A stretch of 64,000 bases of DNA from Rhizobium sp. TH2 (GTDB taxonomy: Bacteria; Pseudomonadota; Alphaproteobacteria; Rhizobiales; Rhizobiaceae), in the NCBI RefSeq assembly GCF_024707525.1, contig NZ_CP062233.1:124001-188000 (forward strand), given 5' to 3'. This document shows positions 35,928 to 44,768 of this stretch, piece after piece. The notes beneath the pieces were generated by a model. That model saw only the letters and a program-made list of their open reading frames with translations. It searched no databases and was not told where the DNA came from. Made by a program: the position numbers and the translations under genes. The first letter of the stretch is position 1; the number at the start of each line of letters is the position of its first letter.

Positions 35928-36065
35928 TTATAAAGGGACGGTGTTTTCCGCAAGGGTCTTTGATTGTGCGCCGCCAATCGTTTGCAATGCGACTCCAGTC
36001 AGGAAAAAGAGCATTGCAAATGTTATGACTGCTGCACCGATACGGACTATCGAATAGGTGCTCAT
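35928..36065 (-). CDS. 45-residue single-pass membrane protein
   Basis: ATG 36065 with GGAGG eight bases upstream, TAA at 35928. MSTYSIVRIGAAVITFAMLF then a continuing helix FLTGVALQTIGG and a short polar tail. Ribosome site and composition support a genuine small gene. Function unknown. Confidence 0.6.
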   Translation of the reverse strand: MSTYSIVRIGAAVITFAMLFFLTGVALQTIGGAQSKTLAENTVPL

Positions 36066-36335
36066 GCGTTCAAACCTCCGTCGTGAACGAGGGTAACCGG
36101 CCGCCAGAGTTTGTGCGTGTCAGGCGGTCGGCTCCTCAGGAGAGACGTAGTTGAACGCGGCAACCATCGACTGGTTCCGCTCTCAGGATCCGCCTCCGGC
36201 GACCCTGTGCAGTGAGGGTGGCTGGAGCGGGTAAGCAAAAAAGAACCGGCCACTGGGACCGGCAAAGTTTGGACGGGCTCATAATGCGGATCCCGGAAGG
36301 TTGTTCCAAGCGGCGCCCAATGGGAGTGACACCGG

Positions 36336-36458
36336 TTGCCATCTGATATCGATTTGGATAAGAAGAAGGCGCAGGAGCGCGCGGCCAAAATCTATGGAAA
36401 CGCGATCGAGCTAGGTGCGATTGCGCCATGCTCCACATCTACGGCCTGGCACAAATGA
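36336..36458 (+). CDS. possible 40-residue protein
   Basis: TTG start with GGGAG nine bases upstream. DLDKKKAQERAAKIYGNAIE followed by LGAIAPC reads like a coding helix, but length and rare start make this tentative. Could also be the tail of a lost gene. The rest of 36066-36540 shows nothing supported. Confidence 0.3.
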   Translation: MPSDIDLDKKKAQERAAKIYGNAIELGAIAPCSTSTAWHK

Positions 36459-36540
36459 GTACCTGAACACGCGCTGGTTTGGAGATTGCATTCCAACCCA
36501 ATAGCCTACCGGCCGGCATCCGGCACTCGTGGGAGTAAAG

Positions 36541-36804
36541 TTATCTGGCTAGCGATGCGAACCGGGTTCGGGCGCGGCGCTCCAAGATATGGTCGTGCTC
36601 CTCCTGGGTCAGGTCCAAGCTGATCAAGTCGGGGGCGTCATTTTCGCCGACCTGCGACGCTGTGTGCGGCTCAAGTGTCTTAGAATCGCCGGCGATTTCC
36701 ATCATTTCAGCGACTTTGGTTTCGAGGGCGTCCGCGCCGTGGGGAAACAGCCCTGCGGCGATGGCCTCGTCAAAAGTCCTCGCATTTTCGTTGTTATTGG
36801 TCAT
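36541..36804 (-). CDS. hypothetical protein
   Basis: 87 aa from ATG 36804 (MTNNNENARTFDEAIAAGLF) with AAAGG upstream. Acidic; helices in ADALETKVAEMMEIAGD and LTQEEHDHILERRARTRFASL. No membrane segment and no family recognised. Confidence 0.55.
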   Translation of the reverse strand: MTNNNENARTFDEAIAAGLFPHGADALETKVAEMMEIAGDSKTLEPHTASQVGENDAPDLISLDLTQEEHDHILERRARTRFASLAR

Positions 36805-36974
36805 GCGCTTTACCTTTCGTGTGTGCGTTATGCGCCAGGCGTGGTCGCGCTGATCAGTGGTGTTGCAAGCTAGCGAGTATGAGCGCCATTCAAGGTGACA
36901 CCAAGGCACGGTGGCCTCACTTCCCACTGACCTCAACGTGCCGGACCAAGGCTACGGCAAAAGAAATGGCGCGA

Positions 36975-37277
36975 TTATGAGCGCGTTCTCGTGCGGGCTT
37001 TCATCCGATCCCAATAGTCCTCAACCGCCTTCGCAGCCTCAGCCGCCGATAGGCTATATCCGGCATTTGGCATGATAGGCGAGCCGCGAAATCGCGGAGG
37101 ATAACTGCCAGACCACCGCCACTGACCTTTTTTCAGGCTCTCTCGGTCAAGTCGGATTCTTCCTGCGTTCATATCGCCATCAAACGCGCAGTAGTCTTCG
37201 AATGGCTTTCCATCAATGTCTTGTTCATCCTGCCAGGTTCGGCGCCAGCGGTATTTTTTCTGCCAGTCGTCAGCCAT
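36975..37277 (-). CDS. small Trp-rich protein, MADDW family
   Basis: 100 aa from ATG 37277 (MADDWQKKYRWRRTWQDEQ). Trp/Tyr-rich beta-type sequence with DIDGKPFEDYCAFDGDMNAGRIR, WRWSGSYPPRFRGSPIMPN, and a closing helix AAEAAKAVEDYWDRM. The same domain is the N-terminal 100 residues of the sulfotransferase at 48458-49612, and a truncated copy lies at 43776-43886. It is the third gene of a duplicated block (37692, 37492, 37277), starting three bases after the previous stop. Function unknown. Confidence 0.65.
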   Translation of the reverse strand: MADDWQKKYRWRRTWQDEQDIDGKPFEDYCAFDGDMNAGRIRLDRESLKKGQWRWSGSYPPRFRGSPIMPNAGYSLSAAEAAKAVEDYWDRMKARTRTRS

Positions 37278-37279
37278 GA

Positions 37280-37492
37280 TCAATCCGGATCATCTGCGGG
37301 GTCTGGTTCTTCGGCAGCAATTGCTGACTGGTTCTTCACGACCGCTTGCAGGGCGTTCATTGCTTCCACCGTGCTGTAGCCGGCGTCATTGGCTTCGGCC
37401 ATCAATTCAGAGACGCGGTCATCCATGGTGGCTTGAAGTTCGGTCTTCCTATCTGGGTCATCGAGGGCGCGGCGGGCAAGTTTCATGGTCAA
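37280..37492 (-). CDS. small protein with GY-turn and DPADDP tail
   Basis: 70 aa; ATG overlaps the stop of the upstream gene (37489-37492). RVSELMAEANDAGYSTVEAMNALQAVVKN then EEPDPADDPD. The paralogue at 43899-44093 shares the helix-GYS-helix core and the DPDPADDP tail. Middle gene of the duplicated block. Confidence 0.65.
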   Translation of the reverse strand: MTMKLARRALDDPDRKTELQATMDDRVSELMAEANDAGYSTVEAMNALQAVVKNQSAIAAEEPDPADDPD

Positions 37493-37692
37493 TCCTCGCT
37501 GTTACGTCTGTCTCGAAAGAAGCGCTCTCGTTCCGCCTTGAGCTTGATAACGGACGCCTCGATCGATTTCATCATCGTTTTCTGGGCAGCCATGAATGCC
37601 TTCGAATTGGAAGACGGGAGCGAAGCCGCGCCCTTCATATGATCGATCGGGCGCGGCCGGCCAGGCCGGGTACTCTCTACATGTTCGGCCAT
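37489..37692 (-). CDS. small basic protein, MAEHVES family
   Basis: 67 aa from ATG 37692 with GGAGG seven bases upstream. MAEHVESTRPGRPRP, a Met-Lys-Gly-Ala-Ala linker, then a C-terminal helix QKTMMKSIEASVIKLKAERE-RFFRDRRNSED. The last 30 residues are identical or nearly so in the copy at 44215-44418, indicating recent duplication. First gene of the block; the upstream 60 bp are also conserved between copies. Confidence 0.65.
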   Translation of the reverse strand: MAEHVESTRPGRPRPIDHMKGAASLPSSNSKAFMAAQKTMMKSIEASVIKLKAERERFFRDRRNSED

Positions 37693-37840
37693 ATTGAAAC
37701 CTCCGAAACTCAACTAACGCGAGTCAATCGAATCACTGGCGACTCGTTCCGCAAGAGAGAAAAGAATCTTCGAAACCGTGCAGACCCGACGATTGACTAG
37801 TCGGCATTGGATGCAAATATTTCTGACAAGGAGGCAATTC

Positions 37841-38089
37841 ATGTCGATCAACTCGCCTCGACATCCTGGACCATACATTAATCGAGCCTTGGACTGCATG
37901 GCTGCGATAGAGCGCGATTTTCTTCGTGAGACTGTGAACTCGACAACGCCTTATGTAAATCTCGATCGAGTGTTGACTGAGATTGCAGAAGACGCGACCC
38001 GAGCCGGTTGGTCCGAACAAGAACTGACCGACGCAGTGCTCAAGCTTGCTTTGCGCTACAACATGAAGCCGCCCGTCAAGGGAATATAG
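37841..38089 (+). CDS. small GW-turn protein
   Basis: 82 aa from ATG 37841 with AAGGAGG upstream. Helix (YINRALDCMAAIERDFLRETVN), then VLTEIAEDATRAGWSEQELTDAVLKLALRYN, the same helix-GWS-x-x-E-helix arrangement as several neighbours, then a short basic tail. Divergent from the duplicated block promoter. Function unknown. Confidence 0.65.
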   Translation: MSINSPRHPGPYINRALDCMAAIERDFLRETVNSTTPYVNLDRVLTEIAEDATRAGWSEQELTDAVLKLALRYNMKPPVKGI

Positions 38090-38212
38090 GCGGCTGTCGG
38101 ATGCATAAGGAGCGTTGATTGCCTTCGATTGCTGCCCCGGCCGACTGGGATCCATGTTTTCATGGGCGTCGGCCGGGGTGCACTCCGCGATTGAGGCGCG
38201 GAATTAGTCAAT

Positions 38213-38437
38213 CTAGAACAGATACCGCAGCAAGCTTACTACGGTACCGCCGGCCATCGCGCTTCTTCCGACACCTATCAATGCACCCGCGCCAAGCACG
38301 ACGAAAGCGATCCGCCGAAAACCCATTGGTATAAAAGCTTGCCCCCTGTCCTTCCTAGCCATGGTGGGACGACGATTACTTGTCGCAACAAGCTTGTAGG
38401 AGATATCTGGTTCGAGTTTTGAAGGAATTTTACTCAT
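38213..38437 (-). CDS. small single-pass membrane protein
   Basis: 74 aa from ATG 38437 with GGAG upstream. Basic N-terminus (KLVATSNRRPTMARKDRGQ), then a hydrophobic C-terminal segment (IAFVVLGAGALIGVGRSAMAGGTVVSLL). Probably tail-anchored. No family recognised. Confidence 0.5.
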   Translation of the reverse strand: MSKIPSKLEPDISYKLVATSNRRPTMARKDRGQAFIPMGFRRIAFVVLGAGALIGVGRSAMAGGTVVSLLRYLF

Positions 38438-38501
38438 GATACACTCCGCTTGACGCCTGAAAATCCCGCCCAAATTGCCCGGCGGCGGTTCGTCCCTAGT
38501 C

Positions 38502-38723
38502 TTAGAACAAAATTGGGGAGCTCGGAACGCGCGTCCGCCTCTGTCTCTCAGGTTCGCCGTCTGTGCCATCGTTACGCATGAAATCATTAAAAAGCGCGAT
38601 CAGCGTCGTGGCAAGATAGGCGTTCGACCAGCCCGCTGTCCGGCCCTCGTTAACAATGGCAATCACCAGAGGCTCCAAGGACTCTAGGGAGTTGGAGCGA
38701 TGGTCACGGTTACGGGCGAGCAT
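38502..38723 (-). CDS. small GW-turn protein
   Basis: 73 aa; no strong ribosome site, and its start overlaps the stop of the gene at 38710-38973 by 14 bases. LEPLVIAIVNEGRTAGWSNAYLATTLIALFNDFMR fits the recurring helix-GWS-helix outline. Basic tail. Confidence 0.45.
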   Translation of the reverse strand: MLARNRDHRSNSLESLEPLVIAIVNEGRTAGWSNAYLATTLIALFNDFMRNDGTDGEPERQRRTRVPSSPILF

Positions 38724-38973
38724 TGGAATTTGCCGCGTTCATTCCGGCCGAGGGTTCTTTGGAGAGATATACGCAATAATCATCGCAGGCATCAGCAAGA
38801 GCGAGTGCCGCTTCACTTTCGCGCCAACCCCCCATTACCATTTGGACAATCACTTGCCTGATTGTTGATCGGGCCTCTTTTTGACAATCGATAGGCCTTG
38901 CGAATGATGACGGCGCCGTCCTCGGCTCCCGAACTTTAATCCTCTCCAGCACAACGATTTCCTCCAGTTGCAC
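38710..38973 (-). CDS. small GW-turn protein
   Basis: 87 aa. STIRQVIVQMVMGGWRESEAALALADACDDYCVYL aligns with the product of 34884-35084 (GWRE-x-x-AAL-x-LADA-x-DDYC). Basic N-terminal half. Paralogue pair, function unknown. Confidence 0.6.
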   Translation of the reverse strand: MQLEEIVVLERIKVREPRTAPSSFARPIDCQKEARSTIRQVIVQMVMGGWRESEAALALADACDDYCVYLSKEPSAGMNAANSNARP

Positions 38974-39181
38974 TACTCAGCCGACTATTAACCCCTAAAA
39001 TTCTAGGGGAATCCAGAAGATTTTTGTTTTGTACGAAAACGAACCAGGCGGTCGAACCAGCGAGCCGCACGAGGCGACTGGGGTAAAGCCGGACGACCGA
39101 TTTTGATACGCTTGTGGATCGTACGCTATCGCACGGTTCGGGCTACACGGCGCTTTAATTAATCTGTGGCGAAATGGCGCC

Positions 39182-40224
39182 ATGGTAAAGCGTCCGAAGC
39201 CTCCGTCCTCCGCGCCGTTGAAGCGCGATGTCGATCTGCCGTTAGTCTCACGGCCGATCGTTGCTCCCGATCCTCTCCAAGCGCGTCTCCCCTTCGATCC
39301 CATGCCGGCAAGGATAGAGCCGTGCCTGGCTCTATTCTCGCAGAAGGTCCCCAAGAGCGAGGAATGGCAATACGAGATCAAATGGGATGGCTATCGCCTC
39401 GCAATCCATGTCGAGCTCAACGGCATTCGCATCATTACGCGCGGCGGCCACAACTGGACTGACCGATTTCCCCCTATCGCAGCGGCGGCACGAGCCTTCA
39501 GCCCCAGGACGCTCATTCTTGACGGCGAGGCCGTTGTGCTGGACGAGCAAGGCCGATCCGACTTCAGCGCGCTCCAGAAGGCGCTTGGCGGGCGTGGTGG
39601 CAAGCGCAACGCGGGCGAGGCTGTCTTCATCGCGTTCGATCTGCTTTATCTCGACGGCCACGACTTGACCGTGCTGGGCCAGCACGAGCGCCGGGAGATG
39701 TTGAGGGATCTGCTCGAAGGCAATGAAGGCGCCATCAAGTTCTCGGAATCGATCGACGCCGATGGAAACGAGTTGCTGAAGCAGGCATGCGCCCTCGGCT
39801 TGGAAGGCATCATCGCCAAGCACGCAGACCGACCCTATAGATCAGGGCGCACTGGCGATTGGCTGAAGATCAAATGCGTCCAGAGCGACAGTTTCGTGGT
39901 CGTCGGCTATGAGCCATCCACTGCCATGCCCGGCGCCGTCGCACGGCTTCTCCTGGCAGCGATGAAGGATGGCAAGCTCGTCTATGTCGGTTCGGCGGGA
40001 CTAGCTTCAAACACGCTCAGGCGCGCGAAATTAAGACGCTACTGGATGGGATGGTCACAGATCGGCCGGCTGTTGCGAAGAAGGGCAAGACGCTCGTGTT
40101 TGTTCGGCCCGAACTCGTCGCCGAGATCGAGTATCGCGGCTGGACCGATGACGCGAAATTGCGACACTCCTCATTCAAGGGGCTGAGAGACGACGCCGAT
40201 GATGGTTCGGTCTATTCGCTCTGA
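39182..40224 (+). pseudogene. ligD: LigD-type ATP-dependent DNA ligase, frameshifted
   Basis: Start ATG 39182. Ligase domain only: nucleotidyl-transferase motif I EIKWDGYRLAIHVELNG with the catalytic Lys, LILDGEAVVLDEQGRSDF, IAFDLLYLDGHDL, GLEGIIAKHADRPY and WLKIKC. At about 40000 one base is missing and the OB-fold end continues in another frame (FKHAQAREIKTLLDG, KGKTLVFVRPELVAEIEYRGW, KLRHSSFKGLR) to the TGA at 40222-40224. Lacks the primase and phosphoesterase domains of full LigD; no ku gene is near. Bacterial NHEJ ligases seal double-strand breaks (family knowledge). The in-frame product would have an aberrant C-terminus of about 60 residues. Confidence 0.8.
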
Positions 40225-40382
40225 ATATCCTTCACCAGCCGCATCTTTCGTAGCCGCATCGTCTTTTCTAATCGCTCCCTACGGTCCTTCTCTTCCATCT
40301 CTCGATAGGCACGATCGGTCTCAGCCTTCCGCTTGTCGCGGCTTTCCCTACTGCTCGGCACCTTGGGTTTTTCCTCTTGCAT
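40212..40382 (-). CDS. small highly charged coiled-coil protein
   Basis: 56 aa from ATG 40382 with AAAGGG upstream. MQEEKPKVPSSRESRDKRK then a helix DRAYREMEEKDRRERLEKTM-RLRKMRL. Converges on ligD with a 13-bp tail overlap. Similar in composition to the 57-aa product of 44577-44750 (AYAKIAEQERL...RRRRMKEL). Confidence 0.6.
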   Translation of the reverse strand: MQEEKPKVPSSRESRDKRKAETDRAYREMEEKDRRERLEKTMRLRKMRLVKDIQSE

Positions 40383-40472
40383 TAGCAAACCCTTTCGGAC
40401 CTGCAAAACGCGCCGCGAATATCTGGGTTCCAAGGAGGGTCCCGTCCTAGTCCTCGTTGAACGCCGCCATGA

Positions 40473-40715
40473 CTATGAGTCGTCCAGGTATCTGAGCCAT
40501 GTTTCCGAGCGGCCTTGCGCACTGCGAAAATTCGGCGACCCTGACAAAACACACGCGGGTGTCAATATTGCGTTACAGGGATCGACAGGCTGGCCAAACA
40601 TCTTGTCGTAGATCGCCGACCCAAGGACAATCATCGGCGAGGCCAGCATTAAAGACCCAAGCAAGGTGACGAGAACCAAGAGAGCCACCACCCACAACAG
40701 TGTGACCTTGCGCAT
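40473..40715 (-). CDS. small membrane-anchored protein
   Basis: 80 aa from ATG 40715 with AAGGAG upstream. One long hydrophobic segment (VTLLWVVALLVLVTLLGSLMLASPMIVLG), then a periplasmic part with two Cys (VDPCNAILTPACVLSG). No family recognised. Confidence 0.6.
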   Translation of the reverse strand: MRKVTLLWVVALLVLVTLLGSLMLASPMIVLGSAIYDKMFGQPVDPCNAILTPACVLSGSPNFRSAQGRSETWLRYLDDS

Positions 40716-41360
40716 TGCGCACTCCTTTTCGCAAGTGGTCACTTCTGGGTATCCGGTTCGAATATCATGCCGCAGGGAACTAGAAGGCGCAAGCATCCAC
40801 GTTTGACGAGGGTGTGCCTACATTCAGCAAATTGGATTGAATAATGTTGCGGGGGGCCACTCCTGAGAACAGCGCAGTAACAGCACGGATCGCGGCTCAA
40901 GGCGCAAAATTATTCCATTAGCCGCTCCAATATTTCGACCGGTTACTAGGTAAAAAGCCTCGAAAACTACAGCCGGGGAGTCTGGCCTGCGCGACGCGCC
41001 TAGCCGGAAACCAGCCTCATCCCTATCATCGAGATTTGGAATAAGACGTCTGATACACCAAAGCAATTAATGGGTACAGGATCAAGATGAGCTGCAAGAG
41101 CTTCGAGTTAAGTCCCGCCAATTCCAAAGGCCATCTGTCTGCGCGTACGGTGCTATGACCCAGATCCGTGCATCGCTTCAGCGCTCGACAACGCACGGCA
41201 GTGGTTTTGTCTTGCTGGAGGCCGTTCATCTGACGATTCTTCCTGGTTTGAGGTTATCGCGAAAGTTGCTTAGGTTTCTCTATATTAGTTTTGCTTGACC
41301 TTCTCCGGGGAGAGGTTCAACTTGGCTGCCGTTGATACTTCATAAAGGGAGAATGAAGTC
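40716..41360. other. Upstream region of the RTX gene
   Basis: No gene supported. It presumably carries the RTX-gene promoter; an AT-rich patch lies at about 41270-41300. Frames on the minus strand here lack ribosome sites. Confidence 0.4.
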
Positions 41361-42839
41361 ATGGCAGTGTTTACATATGGCGCTGATTTGCCGCCCTTTT
41401 CGTCAGTTCACCAACTATACGATATCAACAGTCTGGACCTCATTGACGAGGGTAGCTCACAGGCGATTTTCGAAGACGAGAACGGGTATCAGATCGTTCT
41501 GATCGGCACAGGATTTACATATAATTCCGGAATCATGACCGGCGGTACGGTCACGGGCCTCAACCTGTTGGACGATCAAGGCGGTGACTTGCTGAGCGTG
41601 ACAGGCACAAACTTCGACGTTCTGGATTTGATAGCGAAGTTCACAGATGAGCCGGATCTGTGGGAGTTCCTGAAGCTGCTGACGAGCGGTAACGACGTTT
41701 ATCACGGCAACGACAATGGAACGGTCATCAGCCTGTCCGAAGACCATGGAAACGACGAGGTGTTCTGCGGCGATGGGGGGTCCTTTGTCGGCGGTTCCGA
41801 GGGCAACGACAAACTGCACGGCGGCGCGGACTGGGACACGCTCAGTTTCGAAGAGACGTATTGGCGCAATGACGCGACGATGGGAATTATTCTCAACGCC
41901 GCCAAAGGCACTGTCAGGGACAGTTGGGGCGACAAGGACACGTTTAATGGCTTTGAGGAATACGACGGATCCAAGTTCAAAGACCGGATAACCGGCAGCA
42001 AACGCGACGAGGCCTTCATGGGCCTCCAGGGAAAGGACACGATCGACGGCGGCAAGGGTTGGGACGATGTCCGGTATCAAAAGGATGAACAATTTGATGG
42101 TGAAAGCGGAATTATCGCGAACCTCGCCAAGGGTTTCGTGATCGACGGATTCGGCGACAAGGACATTGTCTCGAATATCGAAGGCGTGGTCGGCACCAAC
42201 GAAGCTGACAAATTCGTTGGCTCGAAGGCCAATAACTTCTTCATTGGTCTCGACGGCGTCGACAGCTACGACGGCGGCAAGGGTTCTGGAGACATCGCGC
42301 GGTTCTTTTACTGGAATGACATCGGCCAAGGCGGCATCATCGTCGATATGACCCTTGCGACGGGTCAGGTCATCAATGACGGCTTCGGCAATACCGAAAC
42401 CATGAAGCGTATCGAGGGGATCGACGGGTCGCAGTTCGACGACGAGATCAAACTCGGCAAGGCCAATGGTTGGATCTATGCTGACGAGGGTGACGATCGC
42501 CTGGAGGCGGGCACAGGCCAACAGTGGTTCTCGGGCGGTGACGGCGAAGATATTTTCGTATTCGCAGCGCTGAATACCCTCGGCAACAAGGACACCCGTG
42601 ACGAGATCGACGACTTCGATCAGGGCCAAGGGGATCAGATCGACCTTTCTGGCATCGACGGACTCTTCTTCGGCGGCGAGGGAGCGTTCAGCGGTGAAGA
42701 AGGCGAGATTCGCTATACCATCGCTGACGAGAAGACGATCATCGCCATCGACACCGATGGAAACGGCAAGGCTAACTTCCAGATTCAGGTCGACAGGGCA
42801 GTGGAATTCGAGCAAGGAGACTTCATCCTTTCGCTCTGA
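41361..42839 (+). CDS. RTX-type calcium-binding protein
   Basis: 492 aa, AAGGGAG before ATG 41361. Very acidic. Repeated GG-x-G-x-D-like units (SEGNDKLHGGADWDTLSF, LQGKDTIDGGKGWDDV, LDGVDSYDGGKGSGD, ADEGDDRLEAGTG) each followed by a beta segment, then a C-terminal region FSGGDGEDIFVFAALN and FDQGQGDQIDLSGIDG typical of the M10/RTX secretion end, finishing F-I-L-S-L. Such proteins leave by a type I secretion system using an uncleaved C-terminal signal and fold on Ca2+. No enzymatic domain is evident and no T1SS genes are in the window. It has its own terminator. Confidence 0.85.
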   Translation: MAVFTYGADLPPFSSVHQLYDINSLDLIDEGSSQAIFEDENGYQIVLIGTGFTYNSGIMTGGTVTGLNLLDDQGGDLLSVTGTNFDVLDLIAKFTDEPDLWEFLKLLTSGNDVYHGNDNGTVISLSEDHGNDEVFCGDGGSFVGGSEGNDKLHGGADWDTLSFEETYWRNDATMGIILNAAKGTVRDSWGDKDTFNGFEEYDGSKFKDRITGSKRDEAFMGLQGKDTIDGGKGWDDVRYQKDEQFDGESGIIANLAKGFVIDGFGDKDIVSNIEGVVGTNEADKFVGSKANNFFIGLDGVDSYDGGKGSGDIARFFYWNDIGQGGIIVDMTLATGQVINDGFGNTETMKRIEGIDGSQFDDEIKLGKANGWIYADEGDDRLEAGTGQQWFSGGDGEDIFVFAALNTLGNKDTRDEIDDFDQGQGDQIDLSGIDGLFFGGEGAFSGEEGEIRYTIADEKTIIAIDTDGNGKANFQIQVDRAVEFEQGDFILSL

Positions 42840-42902
42840 TACCCAGATGCCGCACTTCCCCTTCGCCCTAAGCTCGAGTCGCGAATTGGAAGCTTAGCTC
42901 AT

Positions 42903-42931
42903 GCCCGGTCGCTCACGCGGTCGGGTATTTT
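42903..42931 (+). terminator. Terminator after the RTX gene
   Basis: GCCCGGTCGC (42903-42912) pairs with GCGGTCGGGT (42917-42926), with three wobble pairs and a 4-base loop, followed by ATTTTGTT. Confidence 0.65.
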
Positions 42932-43151
42932 GTTCCCAACTCTCAACAGCAAAGAATCGGCGACTCTGGAGCAAGCGCCGGTTCTGTTTGTGAATTAGCT
43001 GTTAGGGGTCTTGCTCATCAGGGGCGCTGAGCACGGCTATGGGTGCCGGACAGACCCTAACAAAATCTTACTCGATGACGGGGCTCGAATGTTTGTGCTC
43101 GCGTTGAAACCTAACCTTCAAAGGAAAGTTATAACTTCACAGGAGCGTGCC

Positions 43152-43388
43152 ATGCCTCAGTTCTATTTCCACATCCGTGACCATGACAAATTAATCCCGG
43201 ATCTTGAAGGTGTTGAGATGCCCGGCGCTAGGGCTGCGCTGGAAGAGGCCAAGGATGCCGCGCGAGAAATTCTCGCGGCTCAAGTTCGGCGCGGTGATGT
43301 CATCGACGGCCATGAATTCGAGGTATGGGATGAACTCGGCACCAAGCTTTTCACGGTGCCATTCAGGTCGGTGCTAAAGTTCGACTGA
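43152..43388 (+). CDS. DUF6894-family protein
   Basis: 78 aa from ATG 43152 with AGGAG upstream. PQFYFHIRDHDKLIPDLEGVEMPGARAALEEAKDAAREIL and EFEVWDELGTKLFTVPF are characteristic of the small DUF6894 proteins abundant in rhizobia: a strand, 'D-x-E-G-x-E', helix, then two strands. Function unknown. Its end overlaps the convergent gene at 43363. Confidence 0.8.
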   Translation: MPQFYFHIRDHDKLIPDLEGVEMPGARAALEEAKDAAREILAAQVRRGDVIDGHEFEVWDELGTKLFTVPFRSVLKFD

Positions 43389-43617
43389 CCTGGGGCTTTT
43401 CCGGGCAGAGTGGTGGCACGAAGTTATGCCTAAATGCTGGCTCTCCATCTGCGAAAACGGTCACGCTTGCTGCTTTACCATTCGCACAGGCATTTTCTGC
43501 AAACGCGATTGCTGCTCGCTCCGCAGACGCTCGGGATGAGAAGAAACAGACTAGGCGTTCGTTTCGGCGAACTTCCCATGCGCCACCGGCCGCCGCCAAG
43601 CATTCGAATTTGATCAT
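43363..43617 (-). CDS. hypothetical small protein
   Basis: 84 aa. MIKFECLAAAGGAWEVRRNERLVCFFSSRASAERAAIAFAENACANG gives strand-strand-helix, then SVTVFADGEPAFRHNF, an arrangement like small DUF2188-type folds. Overlaps DUF6894 tail-to-tail by 26 bp. Confidence 0.5.
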   Translation of the reverse strand: MIKFECLAAAGGAWEVRRNERLVCFFSSRASAERAAIAFAENACANGKAASVTVFADGEPAFRHNFVPPLCPEKPQVSRTLAPT

Positions 43618-43775
43618 TGGTAATAGTCAACCCGCACTAAAGAAGCCGCTAATATAGCGCGTCAACTATCATGATCAACTGCGAGCCTTCATCGAGTCCC
43701 AATATTTTTCCTTTCCGGCCTCAGCAGCCGTCGAGGCCGGCACTGATCCCTCTTAAGCGGACTCTCGGACAAGTC

Positions 43776-43886
43776 TTATCCTGCCGGCATCATGTCGCCA
43801 TCGGCTGCGCAATAGTCCCCAAACGGCTTTCCATCGATGTCGTTTTCATCCGGCCAGGTGCGGCGCCAACGGATTTCTTTTGCCAT
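43776..43886 (-). pseudogene. truncated copy of the MADDW-family small protein
   Basis: MAKEIRWRRTWPDENDIDGK then PFGDYCAADGDM, matching the first third of 36975-37277, then a frameshift to a premature TAA. Third member of the second copy of the duplicated block, decayed. Confidence 0.65.
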
Positions 43887-43898
43887 TCAATGGAATGG

Positions 43899-44093
43899 TC
43901 AATTCGGCGGATCGTCTGCGGGGTCTGGGTCTTCTTCCAAAGCGATGCGCGCATTCTTGACGATCAGTTCAAGCGCCGTGAGAACTTCCTCGGAGCTGTA
44001 GCCGGCGGCGTTGGCGGTCGCCATGATGCCGATGATATCTTCCTCAATCAGGTCGAGCACCTTAATGATGCGATGGTTTGTGCTCATTCTCAT
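43899..44093 (-). CDS. small protein with GY-turn and DPADDP tail (copy 2)
   Basis: About 64 aa; Met codons at 44096, 44093 and 44087 compete, and GGGAG precedes them. IIKVLDLIEEDIIGIMATANAAGYSSEEVLTALELIVKN and EEDPDPADDPPN parallel 37280-37492. Second copy of the middle gene in the duplicated block. Confidence 0.6.
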   Translation of the reverse strand: MRMSTNHRIIKVLDLIEEDIIGIMATANAAGYSSEEVLTALELIVKNARIALEEDPDPADDPPN

Positions 44094-44214
44094 CATGTCT
44101 CCCGTGCCGGAAAGGCGCTTCACACTGAGCTAATTGCCAAGACCCAAAATTCCATTGCAATCATCGCGAGGATGCACATCATTAGAGTTTCTTCTTCGCC
44201 CGGATCCGCGAACC

Positions 44215-44418
44215 TCAATCCTCGCTGTTTCGGCGGTCTCGAAAGAAGCGCTCTCGTTCCGCCTTGAGCTTGATAACGGACGCCTCGATCGATTTCATCA
44301 TCGCTTTCTGGGCCGCCACGAAGGCTTTCGAGTTGGACGATGGGAGCGTAGCCGCGCCCTTCATCTTATAGGTCGGGCGGAGCCGCACGGGCCGGGTACT
44401 CTCTACATGTTCGGCCAT
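44215..44418 (-). CDS. small basic protein, MAEHVES family (copy 2)
   Basis: 67 aa from ATG 44418 with AGAGG upstream. MAEHVESTRPVRLRPTYKMK and the C-terminal helix MMKSIEASVIKLKAERE-RFFRDRRNSED match 37489-37692 almost perfectly. The 60 bp upstream are conserved too, so the duplication included the promoter region. Confidence 0.65.
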   Translation of the reverse strand: MAEHVESTRPVRLRPTYKMKGAATLPSSNSKAFVAAQKAMMKSIEASVIKLKAERERFFRDRRNSED

Positions 44419-44576
44419 GTCCAAGCCTCTGAAACTCAACTAACGCGAGTCAATCGAATCACTGGCGACTCGTTCCGCGAGCGAGAAAAGAATCTTCGCA
44501 ACCGGACCTTGGTTCACTGTTCGATGATTGACTGTGCGCAAGCGTCTGCCAATATTGCGGATATAGAGGAGCTTCC

Positions 44577-44750
44577 ATGGCAGATAATGAAGACGTGCCC
44601 CCCGATGCCACGCCCGGCTCCCGTCGCAAAGAGACGAATGATGCCTACGCCAAAATTGCTGAACAAGAGCGTCTGAGCAACGAATCGAAGAATATGCGGC
44701 GTCGCAGGATGAAGGAATTAGGGTGGCCGCCGCCGACCAACAGAGGGTGA
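44577..44750 (+). CDS. small charged helical protein
   Basis: 57 aa, ATG 44577 with AGAGGAG eight bases upstream. MADNEDVPPDATPGSRRKET then a long basic helix (NDAYAKIAEQERLSNES, RRRRMKELGWPPP). Divergent from the duplicated block, occupying the position that 37841-38089 has at the first copy. Composition resembles 40212-40382. Confidence 0.6.
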   Translation: MADNEDVPPDATPGSRRKETNDAYAKIAEQERLSNESKNMRRRRMKELGWPPPTNRG

Positions 44751-44768
44751 CCGTCGCGTGTTCTGTCG

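Noticed and set aside
39040..39065. GAAC...GAAC pair before ligD as a LexA box
   Set aside because: Spacing is nine bases, not seven.
41457..42815. 452-codon open frame antisense to the RTX gene
   Set aside because: It is the mirror of the Asp/Gly/Asn-rich RTX codons; no ribosome site or family resemblance, and the plus-strand protein is unambiguous.
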